Assembly (NCBI GenBank): GCA_002105175.1
Contig: MCGE01000023.1
Location: 186,001 to 250,000 of the forward strand
DNA from: Absidia repens
Taxonomy: Eukaryota; Mucoromycota; Mucoromycetes; Mucorales; Cunninghamellaceae
DNA: 64,000 bases
Direction: 5' to 3'
The notes under the pieces were generated by a model that saw nothing but the letters and a program-made list of their open reading frames with translations, was not told the origin of the DNA and made no database searches. Each line of letters starts with the position of its first letter. The stretch's first letter is position 1. Made by a program: the position numbers and the translations under genes. Below, in pieces: positions 48,398 to 60,805 of the stretch.

Positions 48398-49129
48398 GGA
48401 TCATAGTTGCATTTTTCCTTTCGACTTGACTTTATATAGAACCACTGATCTATAATAATAAAGGAGAAAAAAGAATTACCGACCTATCAGTGCAATTACT
48501 TGTACCTGTTCTTTTTATTACATTTACCTTTTTTCAAAACAACATTTACGCAAAACATCACAGGACGCCCCCAATATTATTATTTTGAAGTTGACTTTAC
48601 GCCAAAATCAAGAGAGAGAGAAAAGGATTACTCCGGCTCGCTATTTTGGTCATCTGTCGTCGCGACTGGGACTCAATAGGGCTACCTATATTCATTCATA
48701 CAAGAAAAAAAAATCAAAAAGTCAGTAGGCAAAGGAGGGGCGGGGAGTGAGGGGGTTATATTATATTTGTTATACGTCTTCCCAAAACTTCCGGTTGCAA
48801 TAATTTTCAACCACCCCCCCCCATTAGCAGGAGTAAGGGACATGAATGGCTACAAACCCTATCCGATACGATGACATCACTGACGGAACTCCCTCCGCAA
48901 ATGCTTCAGGTTACCAAATCCTATGCTTACCAAAACATAGAAGCAAGACCCAGGGACTGCCACGTACCGATTTCATGTAAAGAAGAAGAAAAAAGAGAAG
49001 AGTAAAAACATTTTTTTTATGGATATGATAAAAAAAAAAAGTAGGTTCGTGAAGGTCGTATGCGAATGACCTTATCGGTAACAATATCGCTGATTTCAAA
49101 CAGAGGAGTGATAATATGTATAAGGAATG
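48398..49129. other. Spacer upstream of the 48-residue gene
   Basis: Apart from the TATA box at 48432-48440 no feature is supported. A C-run lies at 48822-48829. Confidence 0.4.
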
Positions 49130-49800
49130 CTGTTATGGTTTTACAGACAAGTTCGATTTGACATGAATGATATAGCAGGAAGAGAGTGGGAAAAAGTAGT
49201 CATAACGGGGGAGGGAGTTAGAAAGTAGGTGTTGATAGGGCAAGCGCAAATCAGATTCAATGGCGACTTTTCTCGCTATACTATAGTTCAGAGGACGGTT
49301 AATAAAAATAATATATTTATTGAAGCTGAATTGATAGACAATGAAACTAAGGAAGAGGTTCATTCCAACAAGGAATTTAAAGGAAGTTTCTATTGGAGGT
49401 ACTGATCAAACGGGATTGATTGCTAGTAAAAGAAAAAAAAAAGAAGGAATCTATTGTGCAAAACTTAGGAGAGACTAATGAGGCGTATTTCATTGAAACA
49501 AGTAAAAAGAGACATGTTTTATTCAGATATAGGGACAAGCTAACACTAAACTAAGCTAATGAAGGCTCCAAAAAGTCAACTAATGATGCTTTCAGATCCT
49601 GGATCCAAAATGAAAGGGTTTCTCCATGCACCTTGTAATCCCTGAGCTGATAGCCCTTCTAAACTAAGGTCCAAAATAACCCCATACAAGTTGAGTGGTG
49701 AAGAAAAAATAAAGTGATCAAAAAGAAAGAGAACCGAGAAAATAAAAGTAGGTGGGAGAGAAAAATATATTTCGCGTGGGCGGGTTTTGAATTTGTTCTA
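49130..49800 (-). repeat. REP-A dispersed repeat, long form, minus strand
   Basis: Minus-strand order: AAATTCAAAACCCGCCCACGCGAAATATA (49790-49762), CT-rich leader, TTTAGAAGGGCTATCAGCTCAGGGATTACAAGG (49640s), GGAGAAACCCTTTCATTTTGGATCC, CTGAATAAAACATG (about 49515), GTCTCTCC, then the distal part with TTCAATAAATATATT (about 49310) and homology to 63355-63480 (GAAAGTAGGTGTTGATAGGGC). No ORF. Confidence 0.7.
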
Positions 49801-50603
49801 ACAACCTCATTTGGATCCTGCCTATCATTCACTTTTTTTTGAGGTTACAAAAAAGGGAATATTCTTATTTTTTTTTTTTCACAACTAGCTATATACCATG
49901 CTCAAGGATGGCAGTTTGAATCGTCCCATTATTCCCAAGTTTGGATATACTAAATATATCCCGTTTATTTTATATTTTTTGGCTTCTTATATCCGTTATA
50001 ATATAAAAAAATTGAAGAAGCCTTGAAACTAATATCAGCTGAGCGCCCATGGCAATTACTACGGTAAAAATCGGCTACGGTGCCTAATTCCTACCCCTGA
50101 TACCAGGTAGATCAATGTTTAAATGCCGTACGGAACCGATTTTGAAGTCGGGAAGGCAAAGTCAGTATACTTGTGGGATGTTCTCTAGGGTGAATGAGAG
50201 TATAATAAAATGTGTTCCTTCCGTAGTGCACAAACAACCCTCTCCATAAATATCACCCACACGTACACAAAAAGTATCCGCAAGGAAAAGTAGTAAATCT
50301 TATTTTCTTGTTCGCTATGATCTCTATAGCAGATATAAAATATGGATCGCTAAATTCACTACACACACAATAATACATTTGCCCAATTGTATGACAGACA
50401 TGAAATCAATGATTAATCGTTTTTATTTTTATTGTTTCAAAAAAGGGAAAAAAAAAGCACACACATACACACAAGAAAATAGAATGATATAAGCACTAGT
50501 AAAAGAAAATGGGGGAGAAGAGGGAAGTAAATGATGTTGGCATATGGAAGTTGTAAAATGGAATGAGAATCAACTAAAAAAGACAACTACAAAATAATAA
50601 AAG
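49801..50603. other. Spacer downstream of the subtilase gene
   Basis: No gene recognised. Holds the 3' UTR of the minus-strand protease next to 50604. Confidence 0.4.
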
Positions 50604-53600
50604 CTAACCTATGAGAATCGCCGGCGAAATCCATCTATCATAATGCGCCACAACGTGCTCATCACCAAAGGCTCGCAATGCCATGATTTGAAGTCGATAC
50701 GCACCAGGAGGTAAAGGATCACCATCATGCATTGGTTTCTTGGTATCACCAACGGAGGCAGCAAGGTAGTATGGATGGAAGCGACTTGACGAGGAGCCCA
50801 GATCGTTCGCCGCCAACTCACGGACTGTTACCACTGTGCCGTACCAAGGGATGGTGTACACATCATTTGGATTGTTCAAATCGCTGCGCCCTACATAGCG
50901 AGAATAACCACCAGGAATCCAGCCATACACCATACTCGAGTTAGTTGCATCCACTACCGTCACCATTACCAGTTCAGATGCCTGCACCAGTTGAAAAGTG
51001 ACAAACGACGGGGCTTCTTTGTGGACATGGTCACCAATAACATTCGGCATGGAGTCATTCATCAAAAGTACGGGTAGCGAAGATAAGCTCGAGGTCAGGC
51101 CAGCATAAGGCACGTAGAGGGTTTCGGTATTCATGTCTTTCTTGATCATCATATAGCCAGAGTAGATAGATGGTATCGCTGTGTCGGGAGGAGGCATGAT
51201 TTGTACTGTCACATTGATGCTATCGTTGGGCCGGACTGTTACCACAGGTGTTGGTATATGCACTACGGCGTCCAATTCATGACTAGGCACAAATTTTGGT
51301 TTGGATAGAGGGGTGATTGCGTGATTGGGACCGCTGCGTTCGTAACCTTGGACGGTCGTTGATACTACATGACTGATAGTGTACTCCGCTTCCATTCTGT
51401 TTTTGTTCGTAATGGTGAATGTATATTCGTGGTTTGGCGCACCATGAGTTGCATCGTTGAGACGAAGGTGTTCTGGTGAAATGGATGTCGTCGACTTGAT
51501 GGCTTGATACACGTCAATAAGTCCACCTCCTTGCCTAGCGACCGATTCAAGTATATCCACGCCTAATGGTTTCACTGGATGTCCATTGTTGATCAACCTT
51601 GTACGAAGTTCGTCTGAGTTGAAGTTGCGTCCACCACCTCGCGATTCATGTAATAGAGCTACAATCCCTGCAACAAATGGACTAGCCATACTTGTTCCAC
51701 TATATGATTAATAAAAAGACAAATTTCAGTGTTAAACTCAATTGCCGTATTTATTTATTCGTTCTTTACCTGAGAGTTGCATAACCGCCTAGTTTCATTG
51801 GATAACTAAATAACGAATAAACTTAGACACAGGAGTACTGAGGTTTTTTCATCGGTTTTTTCTTACGTTGAATAGATAAGCCCACCAGGCGCAGTCAGAT
51901 CGGGTTTAATACTTAGATCTGGGCCAAGACCCCAAGAGCTAAAAGAACTGATGATGCCTGGAATAACAATGTATTTTTTTTTTTTTTTTTTTGGTGAGTT
52001 GATTTCTTTTGAAATTGTAATTATTGAGCAATAAAAACTGAACATACCTGAAGTTGGAGTCGAGAAGCCCATATCATTTTTCAAAAACGTGTACTTTTTG
52101 GTTTGTTGTTGAGTCAAAGCATACTGAAAGAGACTCTTGCCGTCTGCTTGTGACACACCACCACAGGGGATAGAGATATCAGGTCCTTGAGCAGAAGGAG
52201 TGAGAAGACCATAATTGTTGTTGTAAATGAGGACACCCACTGCGCCAGCTTCTTGTGCATATCGGACCTTCACCGAAAAAATACAACCGCCACGAGCAAT
52301 CAAGGCCACTACACCAGTCAGATCCATTTCAATAGGGCCACAGCCATCGTTTTCAGGTAAAAATGAATTGGAGATGGGAACAATGTGAGCATCGCTAATG
52401 TTGAATGATTTCCCATTTGTAGTTGTATAACCTATCGAAAAAAAATCCACCTATATCATTAGACACTCTCTTGTCTTCCCAGATTTCGATTTTGGATTCT
52501 TACCATAATTATCTTCCCCTTGTTGTATGGAGTGAGCCAACACCATAGAATTGTCTACGCTGGCAATTGATATAGCGTGCCGGCCAAGTGAAGGAGCACC
52601 GACTTCGAAAATACCTTTTTCCCCTTCGTTCCCAGCAGCAGCACAGACCGTCATACCCATCAAAGATAATTTGTCAGCCAAAACAGATGCCGGAGATAAA
52701 GGCCACCCATTATCACCCAAAGATAAATTGATCACATCCATGCCGTCTAAATACGCCATTTCCATTGCCTTCATAATGATATCATCAGCACTACTACCAG
52801 AGCACCCAAATATCCGATAGGCACCCAAAGTCACTAGATATTTCAAATCCGTCAGGATGATGAGTGTTTGATTGAGAAGCAGCTTAATTTTAATATATCA
52901 TCAGATTACCTTCAGGAGCTACCCCAGTAAAGTTCTTCACGAGATCGTTTGCACCCAGTATACCTTATAATGGCAAAAATACATCATATCAGTTATTATT
53001 ATTCGCTAGCTGGAGGTATTATTATTACTACTACTATTATTTCGTCTTACCAGCCACGTGAGTTCCATGACCATTGCAGGTGTCGCGCGGATCAGTATCA
53101 GGTATTGCGTCGTTTTCACCATCATAATCATCACCAACAAAATCATATCCATAAGCTACACGGCAACCTTTACCAAAACATCCTCCAAGAGCAGGATGAG
53201 TGTAATCCAGACCTGAAAATCAAAATAAAAAAGTTGAGTTGATCACCATTTTCAGTCTTAACCATGAGAGCGATGACGTTGATGTATACTACTTACCTGT
53301 GTCAATGACGCCCACTTTTATTCCTTTTCCAAGCAAACTATATGGATTTAATCATAGTGAGTATAATAAATAATATTTCCCTTTTTGTTTATGTACGTCT
53401 GTGTTTGTTTGATTGTTCCTTACTTGAATTCACTGCGAACACGATTGATGCCGGTCTCATTATAAAAACCGAACAAGGAAGATGGAAGATCAGTGTGAGA
53501 TAAAGAAGCATAGTCATGGCTGGGAGTAGAAACCGAGCGCTGTAAGCAATGAAAAAGGAAACAGTGAGCAAGTGAAAAAAGAAAATGAAGGAACCGAAAA

Positions 53601-53968
53601 TACGGAAAATTTCACATCGGTCTTTAAAATGGGCTTACCACAGGCCAAGTTCGTTTGATTCCTTTTGTGGTTTTCATAAACAAGTCAGCATCTTGATCAG
53701 TATTAAATGATATGGACACTGCATTTATAAATTGAAATTCGTGGCGAATGTGATGACTGATATTCTGGGCGGTCATACCACTGTAAAGATTTGTACGTCG
53801 TCGGTGAAGATGGTTTAGTCGAGAAGGGTGATGCAATTCATGCAAAGAAGTATCTTCAAACTCAAAAATATATGCATTCTGAATGAATGGATTATCAAGC
53901 AATGCGAGCACCGATGCTGGTATGATCCATTCCGTACATAATAAAAAGAAATATATCCAAACTTTCAT
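50604..53968 (-). CDS. Secreted subtilisin-like serine protease with PA domain (S8 family)
   Basis: Ten exons (53968-53639, 53539-53424, 53337-53297, 53212-53051, 52963-52910, 52833-52504, 52431-52048, 51957-51867, 51805-51770, 51699-50604) total 2640 bp, 879 residues. A signal peptide ([22 protein letters not shown]) and inhibitor-like propeptide precede the catalytic domain. Catalytic triad: Asp161 in GVIDTGLDYTHP, His211 in NGHGTHVAG, Ser518 in [11 protein letters not shown]; the oxyanion Asn is in [11 protein letters not shown] protease-associated domain interrupts the catalytic domain (about 360-460, with [33 protein letters not shown]). The remaining 350 residues form beta-rich Fn3-like domains. 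This architecture matches the Vpr/minor-extracellular-protease type found in fungi and bacteria. All active-site residues are intact, so it should be active. Confidence 0.95.
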
Positions 53969-54599
53969 CACAAATGGAAACTGAAGAGGTGAAAGAATGG
54001 GTGATAAAAAAAAAAAAGAAAAAAAAAAAAGAAGAAAAACAGAGGAGACGGTGATAGACAAATAGTATTATCATTGAAATATTATATCGTCCTCATATTT
54101 CCCTAATCAACACGGGAAAAAAATAAAAGGAAAGTCAATATTATAAACAAATGATTCTTCATATCAAGGATATTCTTTTTCGAGTAAGCATCCGCAAACA
54201 ACAAACAAAATGATCCTGGAAAACAACGACGAATGAACAAGGTGAAAATGTACTACTCTTCATTTCTTCTATGGTGATGGTTGATGCAATAATTTCTTCC
54301 TTGTGATCGTATGCCTTGTTGATGTTTTCGATTTAAAAGAGAGTCAATCCAAGATAGAAAAAAAGTGAATGGATAATGATAAAATTGGATGGTAGGCGAA
54401 ATTTTCCTCGGTAAGCCAGGGGAGAAGGGGGGGGGAGACTTGATAATACTATCGTAAATAGAGACCGTAGTAAGTAGGTGTTTGGAACGGATAGATAGTT
54501 CTTTCAAATAAACTTCGCTTTAGTTTGTAAATCCCTTTTGTGGTCGATCGACACCCATGTTGAGACCGATATCTGCAATTTATTGGTTCCTATGAACTA
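53969..54599. other. Upstream region of the subtilase gene
   Basis: A T-rich (minus-strand) leader lies just before the ATG (54004-54035). No shared promoter motif seen. G-run at 54428-54435. Confidence 0.45.
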
Positions 54600-55153
54600 C
54601 TGTTATTCTTTGGAGACCTTCCCACCAGAGCCCTCTTCATCAAACACTCACAAACGTACACATCAATTTTTCTTTCTACGCAAATATATACATATTCTAA
54701 AATTCATTTGATGTAAACATATTACTATGACATTAATAATAAAGAGAGACAAAACACAATTTATTTAAATGTAGCTACAAACTATAAACAAACTAAAACT
54801 AAACTACGCTAATGGAGGCTCCAAAAAGCCAACTAACGGTGCACGCAGATCCTCGATTCAAAATGAAATGGTTTTCGCATGATGTTTGTATTGCATTTTT
54901 CAAAATGCCCCTGATCCAAGTTCTAATCGCTATTCCAAGATCATCAGCAATTCCATTGATGCTTAATGAAGGAAAAAAAAAAAAAAAAAAAAGGACGCAG
55001 CTACAATATAGGAACAACGCTTTCGGCGTGTGAATATTCGTACTACTGTCTTTTTTGGACTGAGCCCTGAGGACAACGTCTGGATCCCAAGGGAGCGCCC
55101 CAACATAGAATAAAATGGATGAAGTGTCTAATCCCGTACCATCAAAACCCACA

Positions 55154-55206
<53 letters not shown>

Positions 55207-55250
55207 GACAGCCAGTAAATTGAATGTAATTTCAAAGAGTGTTTATTGAG
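54600..55250. repeat. Diverged third copy of the 1-kb direct repeat (with REP-A subfamily unit)
   Basis: ATGTAAACATATTACTATGAC (54711), ATTTATTTAAATGTAGCTACAAACTATAAACAAAC, GGCTCCAAAAAGCCAACTAA, AATGAAATGGTTTTCGCATGATGTTTGTATTGCATTTTTCAAAATGCCCC (54860-54908), TGAGCCCTGAGGACAACG, GGATCCCAAGGGAGCGCCCC, CCATCAAAACCCACACT, then a 47-bp A-run (55158-55204) and CAGCCAGTAAATTGAATG. Same order as in copies A and B. It abuts the 3' end of the F-box gene. Confidence 0.75.
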
Positions 55251-55312
55251 TAATCATACAACAATAACTAAGGGTCTATGTATAATTGATTTCAAATAAT
55301 ATAAATGTATAT

Positions 55313-56542
55313 TTACATTCTGCCAGTTGATTCTATACCACAAGGATCAAAGCCATACACACCAATATCATTTCTTGTTTTTGAGGGATTGTTCAGAGTC
55401 TGTTCCAGATAAAAGGCCAAAAATCCATTCTTTGTTAACCATCCACGAGTGTTACTTCCAAAACGTTGGGCCATTTCTTGTAAAAACGTGATGGACAGGT
55501 GAGATCCATTCGTATGATATATAAAGTCATCTAATTCCCGTATATTTAGTGCATCATCCTTGTCCTGATCAAATCGAGAAAATATCTTGAGAAGAGTACT
55601 TGCTAATGGCGCAGATAAAGTATTTTCATTCACAAGTAGTGGGGGATTGTTCGGTACTTCTTGGCTAGCTTTTGAAATACATTGTATTTGTCGAATTAAT
55701 TCTAATCATATATATATATATATATATAATATGTTTATATAAGAAAGAAGGGTTATTTACATGTCTATTTTTTATTATATCTGTTTTCCTATTTTTATTT
55801 TTCTATTACCTGTAATGGCGCCGAATGAACAGTCTATCTTATGACCCATTCGCAATAAAGTGATAGATTCCTCCAATTGATTAAACACATACAAGATAAA
55901 CCCAAGAATGTAATAGCATCCAGCATGAGCGGGAAAAACATCTACAAAATATTGAATCGAAATCGAAACAAAAGTAATTAATCAAACTAAAAAGATTTTG
56001 CTTTCAAGTGACACATCCACCTTTGAAATAATTTCATACCTAACACCCGGATCATTTTTGCTGCGACTTGATTCATAGCGACTGTATCTTTCTCTCGTTG
56101 GAAGGTCTGGAGTTGGTTGTAAGCTGTAGTGTATTCGTTGTCAGCATCGTAAATAAGAATTTCATCGTTTTCCCTGGCCGTGATATCAGCGTTCTTGGTA
56201 ATATAATATCGGCACCAATCTGTTGGTTCGTTTTGGAAAGCTTCTTTCAAAAAAGGATCGAGAGTCAATTTGGTGCAAGTTGTCACTAATCTATAAACGT
56301 GGAATAGATCACCAAAGTCAAAGATAGTTTTACTAAACGTACAGGAAAGAAGAAGCAAAATTTAATAATTCGGGATATTCTTTTGATATATGTATGTTGC
56401 TTTACCTTTTCCAAATCATAGTGTTGGAATAGATGGAATAAAGCGCTTTGCATGTCAAAGATAAATGATGCAGATCTTGAGGGTCAAGGATGTATATCAA
56501 TTGCTCCAAAACAATGTCTGGAAATTCCATTTTTCCTACCAT
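55313..56542 (-). CDS. F-box protein with TPR-like region and C-terminal EF-hand
   Basis: Four exons (56542-56406, 56332-56040, 55941-55810, 55701-55313) give 316 residues with consistent phases. An F-box lies at about residues 5-45 (FPDIVLEQLIYILDPQDLHHLSLTCKALYSIYSNTMIWKR). Residues 45-140 are helical, resembling F-box proteins of the FBXO21/SPCC type. About 144-187 (DVFPAHAGCYYILGFILYVFNQLEESITLLR) look like a TPR hairpin. A single EF-hand follows at about 225-255 (FDQDKDDALNIRELDDFI, loop DQDKDDALNIRE) with Asp/Asn ligands in place. F-box proteins bring substrates to SCF ubiquitin ligases; the EF-hand suggests calcium-dependent behaviour, which is inference. An alternative start at 56530 (MEFPDIV) is possible. 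Confidence 0.75.
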
Positions 56543-56765
56543 TTCGTCCCAGACAAAAAGAAAAAAAAATAGGAAATTCCACCTCTTTTAATGCATTTTG
56601 GGTTGGGCAAAAAAAAACATTACAACTCCGCGTTCGTCAACAATAAGTTACTTTCTTTTTGTTTACCTGTTTCTTTCATATTATCTTCAACGTTTATCAT
56701 AAAATGCGAAAATAAATCTTGACCTTGGACATATTATAGACGATGTAGATGCTACCTCATCAGCT
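56543..56765. promoter_or_regulatory. Divergent promoter between the F-box gene and the SMC5 pseudogene
   Basis: About 220 bp between divergent starts. A-rich near 56605. No shared promoter motif is seen. Confidence 0.4.
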
Positions 56766-58030
56766 ATGACGCGAAAACGATATAACACTCTACTAGCGGA
56801 ATCTTTGACATTTGAGCAATCAATTACCCCAAATGTCATTGGAGATGATGGGTAATTACAAAAGGGAATAGATATCATGTAAAAAAAAAAATTAAATTTC
56901 TTTATGGTAGGTACATGGAAGACTTCATTGTTAAGGAGGTCTTGCGGAATTTTATGACTTATGGCTACTGTGAATTCTATTCAGGCTCTCAACTGAACAC
57001 GATTATTGGTCCAAATGGTTCTGGAAAATCAAATTATTGTATGTGCCTTTGTTTTTGGCCTGGGGAACCCGCCTGACATTCTTGGACGTGTCCAAACCTT
57101 GGCTGATTTTGTTAAAACTGGTGAAACTCATGGCATCAGTCAGACTGAACTTAAAAAAGTCCTTGATCAAAACATAGTCATTGAACGCATAATAAACAAG
57201 GAAAACAACACAGGTACTTGGAAACTCAACGGTAAGCAAAACACTGATGAATTTATTTTCATATATTTACTGATCATTATTCTATTTTATTTTTTTACCC
57301 AACAAAAAACAACAGTTATAAAAAGGTCAATCGCATTCAACATGAAGTACTGTATGTAATCCATTTTTTTTTTTCGTTTTTATATTAATGGTAGGGACAA
57401 TGGGAACCAAAATTGGAACCGCTTGTTTCATAGATTAATGAAAAGTTTGCTGTTGGCTTAGATAGTAAGTAATTGAATCACATTATATATCATATAATAG
57501 GGGAAAAGGGGGAATTGATTAGAACGAACTTTTTTTTTGTGCGCTTAGGTATTGGATGTGCCGGTCAGGTTGTCATTGGACGTGATGGCGTTTTTGAAAC
57601 TTGGGGAATTGAAATCCAGATTAAATTCAGGTAATGCGATATGCTATACCCCACGATTCAGTCCGTCACTTCCCTTATATACTAACTACATACTTTATTC
57701 CAGGTAATATTATCTCCGATTATTATTTAAAGATCATGAAAAAGTACTGACAGGTTATCGACAATCAGGTGGTGAGCTTGCAGCATCAACTAAAATCAAT
57801 CAAGGAATAGACCCTCGTAATGAAAGTGTAATTTAGGTACAAATTATCAAAAGTGCTAGTCTTCCAAAAAACCTCAGTAAGTACGGTAAACGAATCACAA
57901 TAGGATTAAAAGAAGGTATTTACTGTGTTATGATTATAGATATTTTGTCATCACAATTCTATCTGACTTATGTTATAGTCAGTCGATGAATGTCTTGTGT
58001 ATGAATGGCAAGTCCAAGAAACCTTCAAAT
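56766..58030 (+). pseudogene. SMC5 pseudogene with the coiled coils and hinge deleted
   Basis: Blocks of SMC5 appear in order. N-terminal: MTRKRYNTLLAESLTFEQSITP (56766) then, after an intron, EDFIVKEVLRNFMTYGYCEF, and Walker A GPNGSGKSN (about 57010-57040), followed by a frameshift (CAFVFGLGNPPDILGRVQTLADFVKTG is in another frame), and TELKK..VIERIINKENNTGTWKLNGK to an intron near 57232. Then the gene jumps to the C-terminal head: INEKFAVGLD, IGCAGQVVIGRDGVFETWGIEIQIKFR (57548-57631), VLTGYRQSGGE (about 57745-57778), INQGIDPRNES (57796-57828, the Walker B flank), a stop at 57833, then YFVITILSDLCY. Roughly 800 codons of coiled coil and hinge are missing. SMC5 is part of the Smc5/6 complex for DNA repair, so a working copy should exist elsewhere. 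Confidence 0.85.
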
Positions 58031-59131
58031 CTTTTGCACATTATCTGTAACATCAAGCTGTCGAAAATTGCCAACTGATTGGCATTCTCCTAGATTAGAT
58101 TAGTTGACCGCATTTTCCTCATAGCTTTTTATCTTTTATTTTTGCGTTTGCTTTATGATAATAAAAAAATCTGATTTATTTATCTGATCATCACAACCCA
58201 TCTCGTCTTCTTACTCTTCCAAAAGGACTATCTGATTTTGCTTTTCTTTTTTTTTTTTATAATCTCAGATTAGGATAATATTTCATCAGCCGCATGTGAT
58301 TGGCCCATTAACCCAGAAAGCGAGATTACCCGTTCAGCCAAAATAGTTAGCTGATGGAACACCCATTACCGTACGAGAGCATATGGAAAAAAGAGAAGTT
58401 TAACAGCGATATTTTGGGTAAAAAAACTTGCCTCTGTCTCCCGTTTGTACAAATACTTTGTTTCTCCGCTCTTCCTAATTTGGAGCGCCAATTGAGTTGC
58501 TGATGCTATTCAACACGACCCCTATTCATCATGATCCAAAGTGACACTTCATACCAAAAACAAAAAAAAAACAAAGAAGAAAAAAAAAGCCAAGCTCATG
58601 GGTAAACGGTGTCAGCAACCGATTATTACGGATATGTAAATAGATCTCGTTTGAATTTATCATCCAAAGTTGGTTGTTTTTCGGTTTTTCTTTTTTTGTT
58701 TTTTTCGCAGACAGATCAGTTATATTTTAGAGTACAAAAAAGAAATCAAGGAAGGATCAAAAAAAAAAAAAAAAAAAAGGCAACCCCATATGAATGTAAG
58801 CCAGTGGAATTTTCCTCTTTTTTTCGTTTATTACCACAGACAAATTTTTGACGCTCATCACCATGGTAGTCCATCAAGTAGTGCTTACCCCATCTTTTAA
58901 CAAGGAAACACCAGGTTGGGTCAAGTAGTTTTTGATCTAGTGAGTAATTCGAAGAAAACGGAGTCAAGTAGTACAAGACCTTAGTGTTACTGGACACGGT
59001 AATTTAAATCCCGCCGCTTCGATCAGATAAATATACCTTTTTTCGAATTTCCTTCTCTTTTTTTTTTTTTTTTTTTTTTTTTCTTCTTGACTCATCGCAA
59101 CAGAAAATCTTCTCTTTTATTTTGATTCATC
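58031..59131. promoter_or_regulatory. Spacer and promoter of the MFS transporter
   Basis: No gene recognised to about 58990. AATTTAAATCCCGCCGC at 59001-59017, a TATA-like ATAAATATACC at about 59027, and a long CT-rich leader 59050-59095 form the promoter of the transporter starting at 59132. Confidence 0.65.
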
Positions 59132-60805
59132 ATGTCTGAAAAAGTTGGCGATGGTACCATCAACGAAAAGGTGGAAATGCAGGATCATGATACCGCGTTG
59201 AAGGAAGAAATCCATGACTACCCCAATGAAGAAAATGGAGAGCCAAAAGAACTTGGTCATGGAGGTGATACTGCGCTAGCAAATGCTCCCTGGAAGTTCA
59301 AATTGATTGCTCTGGCTACAGCTTTGATGTTACCTGTTGGATCTCACTTCTCGGCCAGTGCTATCAGTGCTATGAAAGCCACAGTCAAAACGGTAAATAA
59401 AAAATAAAAAAATAAAAAAGACTGGGTTTCAATTTTCTCGTTTGTTCACACTTTTTCTCTTTTCTCATTGACAGCAATTGAACATCGACAATACTAGATA
59501 TGGTGTCTTATCGTCAGCTGTATCTATTATCAATACCATCTTCCCTATTGCTGGTGGTATGTTTATTGATATGTTTGGGTCCATTTGGGGTACTTTGGCA
59601 GTGAATTTTGCGATTATTGTCGGTAGTCTTCTTACCGCGATTGCCGCCAAGTATGAAACGTTTGCCCTTATGGTGGTTGGACGCGTGATTTTTGGGATTG
59701 GGTCTGGCCTGATTGTTACAATGCAAGAATCACTTTTGTCTAAATGGTTCCGTACACAACACTTGGCATTTGCGATTGGTCTACAGCTTTCAATCAGTCG
59801 ATTATCGTCGTTCTTGGGTACTCTGGTCTCAAATCCAATTTATGAAGCAACGGACGACTGGGTCTGGCCATTCTGGCTGTCTTTGTTTTTCTGTGTTTTC
59901 TCGATCGTGATGAATGTGGTTTATGCAGGCGTCGTCAAGCACTTACGTGGTAGCGTCAGTCTCACCAAGGCGGAAGTCAGTGCACTCAAACAAAAAAAAC
60001 CTTCCATTGGCGTTCGGTGTTCAAGTTCCCTCATATCTATTGGCTCATCATCTTCATTGAATTCATCTTTGCATCTTTGTGGTCCAGCTTCCAAACTATT
60101 GCTACCGAACTCATCCAGGTACATTTCGGCTCATCCAAGGTCTTGGCTGGCTACAAGGCTTCAGCATCTCAAGTCGTGCCCATCGTTGCAACCCCACTTT
60201 TGGGTCTTATCATGGATTACTTTGGTTTCCGTGTGATCATCCTCTGGCTTTCAGCTGTGTTCTTTATTCTCTCATCTGGTTTGTTGGGCTGGACATATGT
60301 CGACGCCGCTGTTGGTATGGTGTTCTACTCCTTCTCGTTAGCTTTCGGTCCTATTGCTATGATTACCTCTATCGGGATGCTGCTGCCTTCAGATTACATT
60401 GGAACTGGCTTGGGTATTTACAAGAGCTCAAACAACATTGGTACCACTATTCTGGATATTGTTATCGGCGTCGTGCAGGACAAGACTGCCAATCAAGCAT
60501 ACACCAATGTCATGCTCTTGTTCATCATTTTGGCTGCCGTTGGCTTTTTGCTGATTATTGGTTTATGGGCTGTACAAAAATGGGGCTATGACAACTTGCT
60601 GGAATGCAAACGTGCCACACGTCTGGAACGTATGAAGGAAATTAACGACAAGGAATTGGAATTGACAAAACACAACAAGGATGCCTATTCGAATACCCCC
60701 GTCGTGTTTACCAACTACTTTTATGTTGCCTTCTTCTTGGCTGCTCTTGTGGTTGCTTGGGTCCTATTCTTCGTCTATGCTGCAAATGGTCATATTGCCG
60801 CTTAG
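59132..60805 (+). CDS. Major facilitator superfamily transporter (frameshift in an A-run)
   Basis: Exon 1 is 59132-59392 and exon 2 59475-60805. The frame breaks at an A8 run (59992-59999): up to there the protein reads VSALKQKK, and after it the next frame reads TFHWRSVFKFPHIYWL. One added A restores a 530-residue MFS protein. It has an acidic cytosolic N-terminus (about 50 residues), then twelve predicted membrane segments: LIALATALMLPVGSHF, YGVLSSAVSIINTIFPIAGGMFID, WGTLAVNFAIIVGSLLTAIAAK, VVGRVIFGIGSGLIVTMQESLLSKWF in the first half, a cytosolic loop around the break, then six more, ending NGHIAA. The GRxxxGxGxG pattern is MFS. Similarity is to the MFSD1-like group of lysosomal/vacuolar transporters, but the substrate is unknown. 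The break may be real or a sequencing error. Confidence 0.85.
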
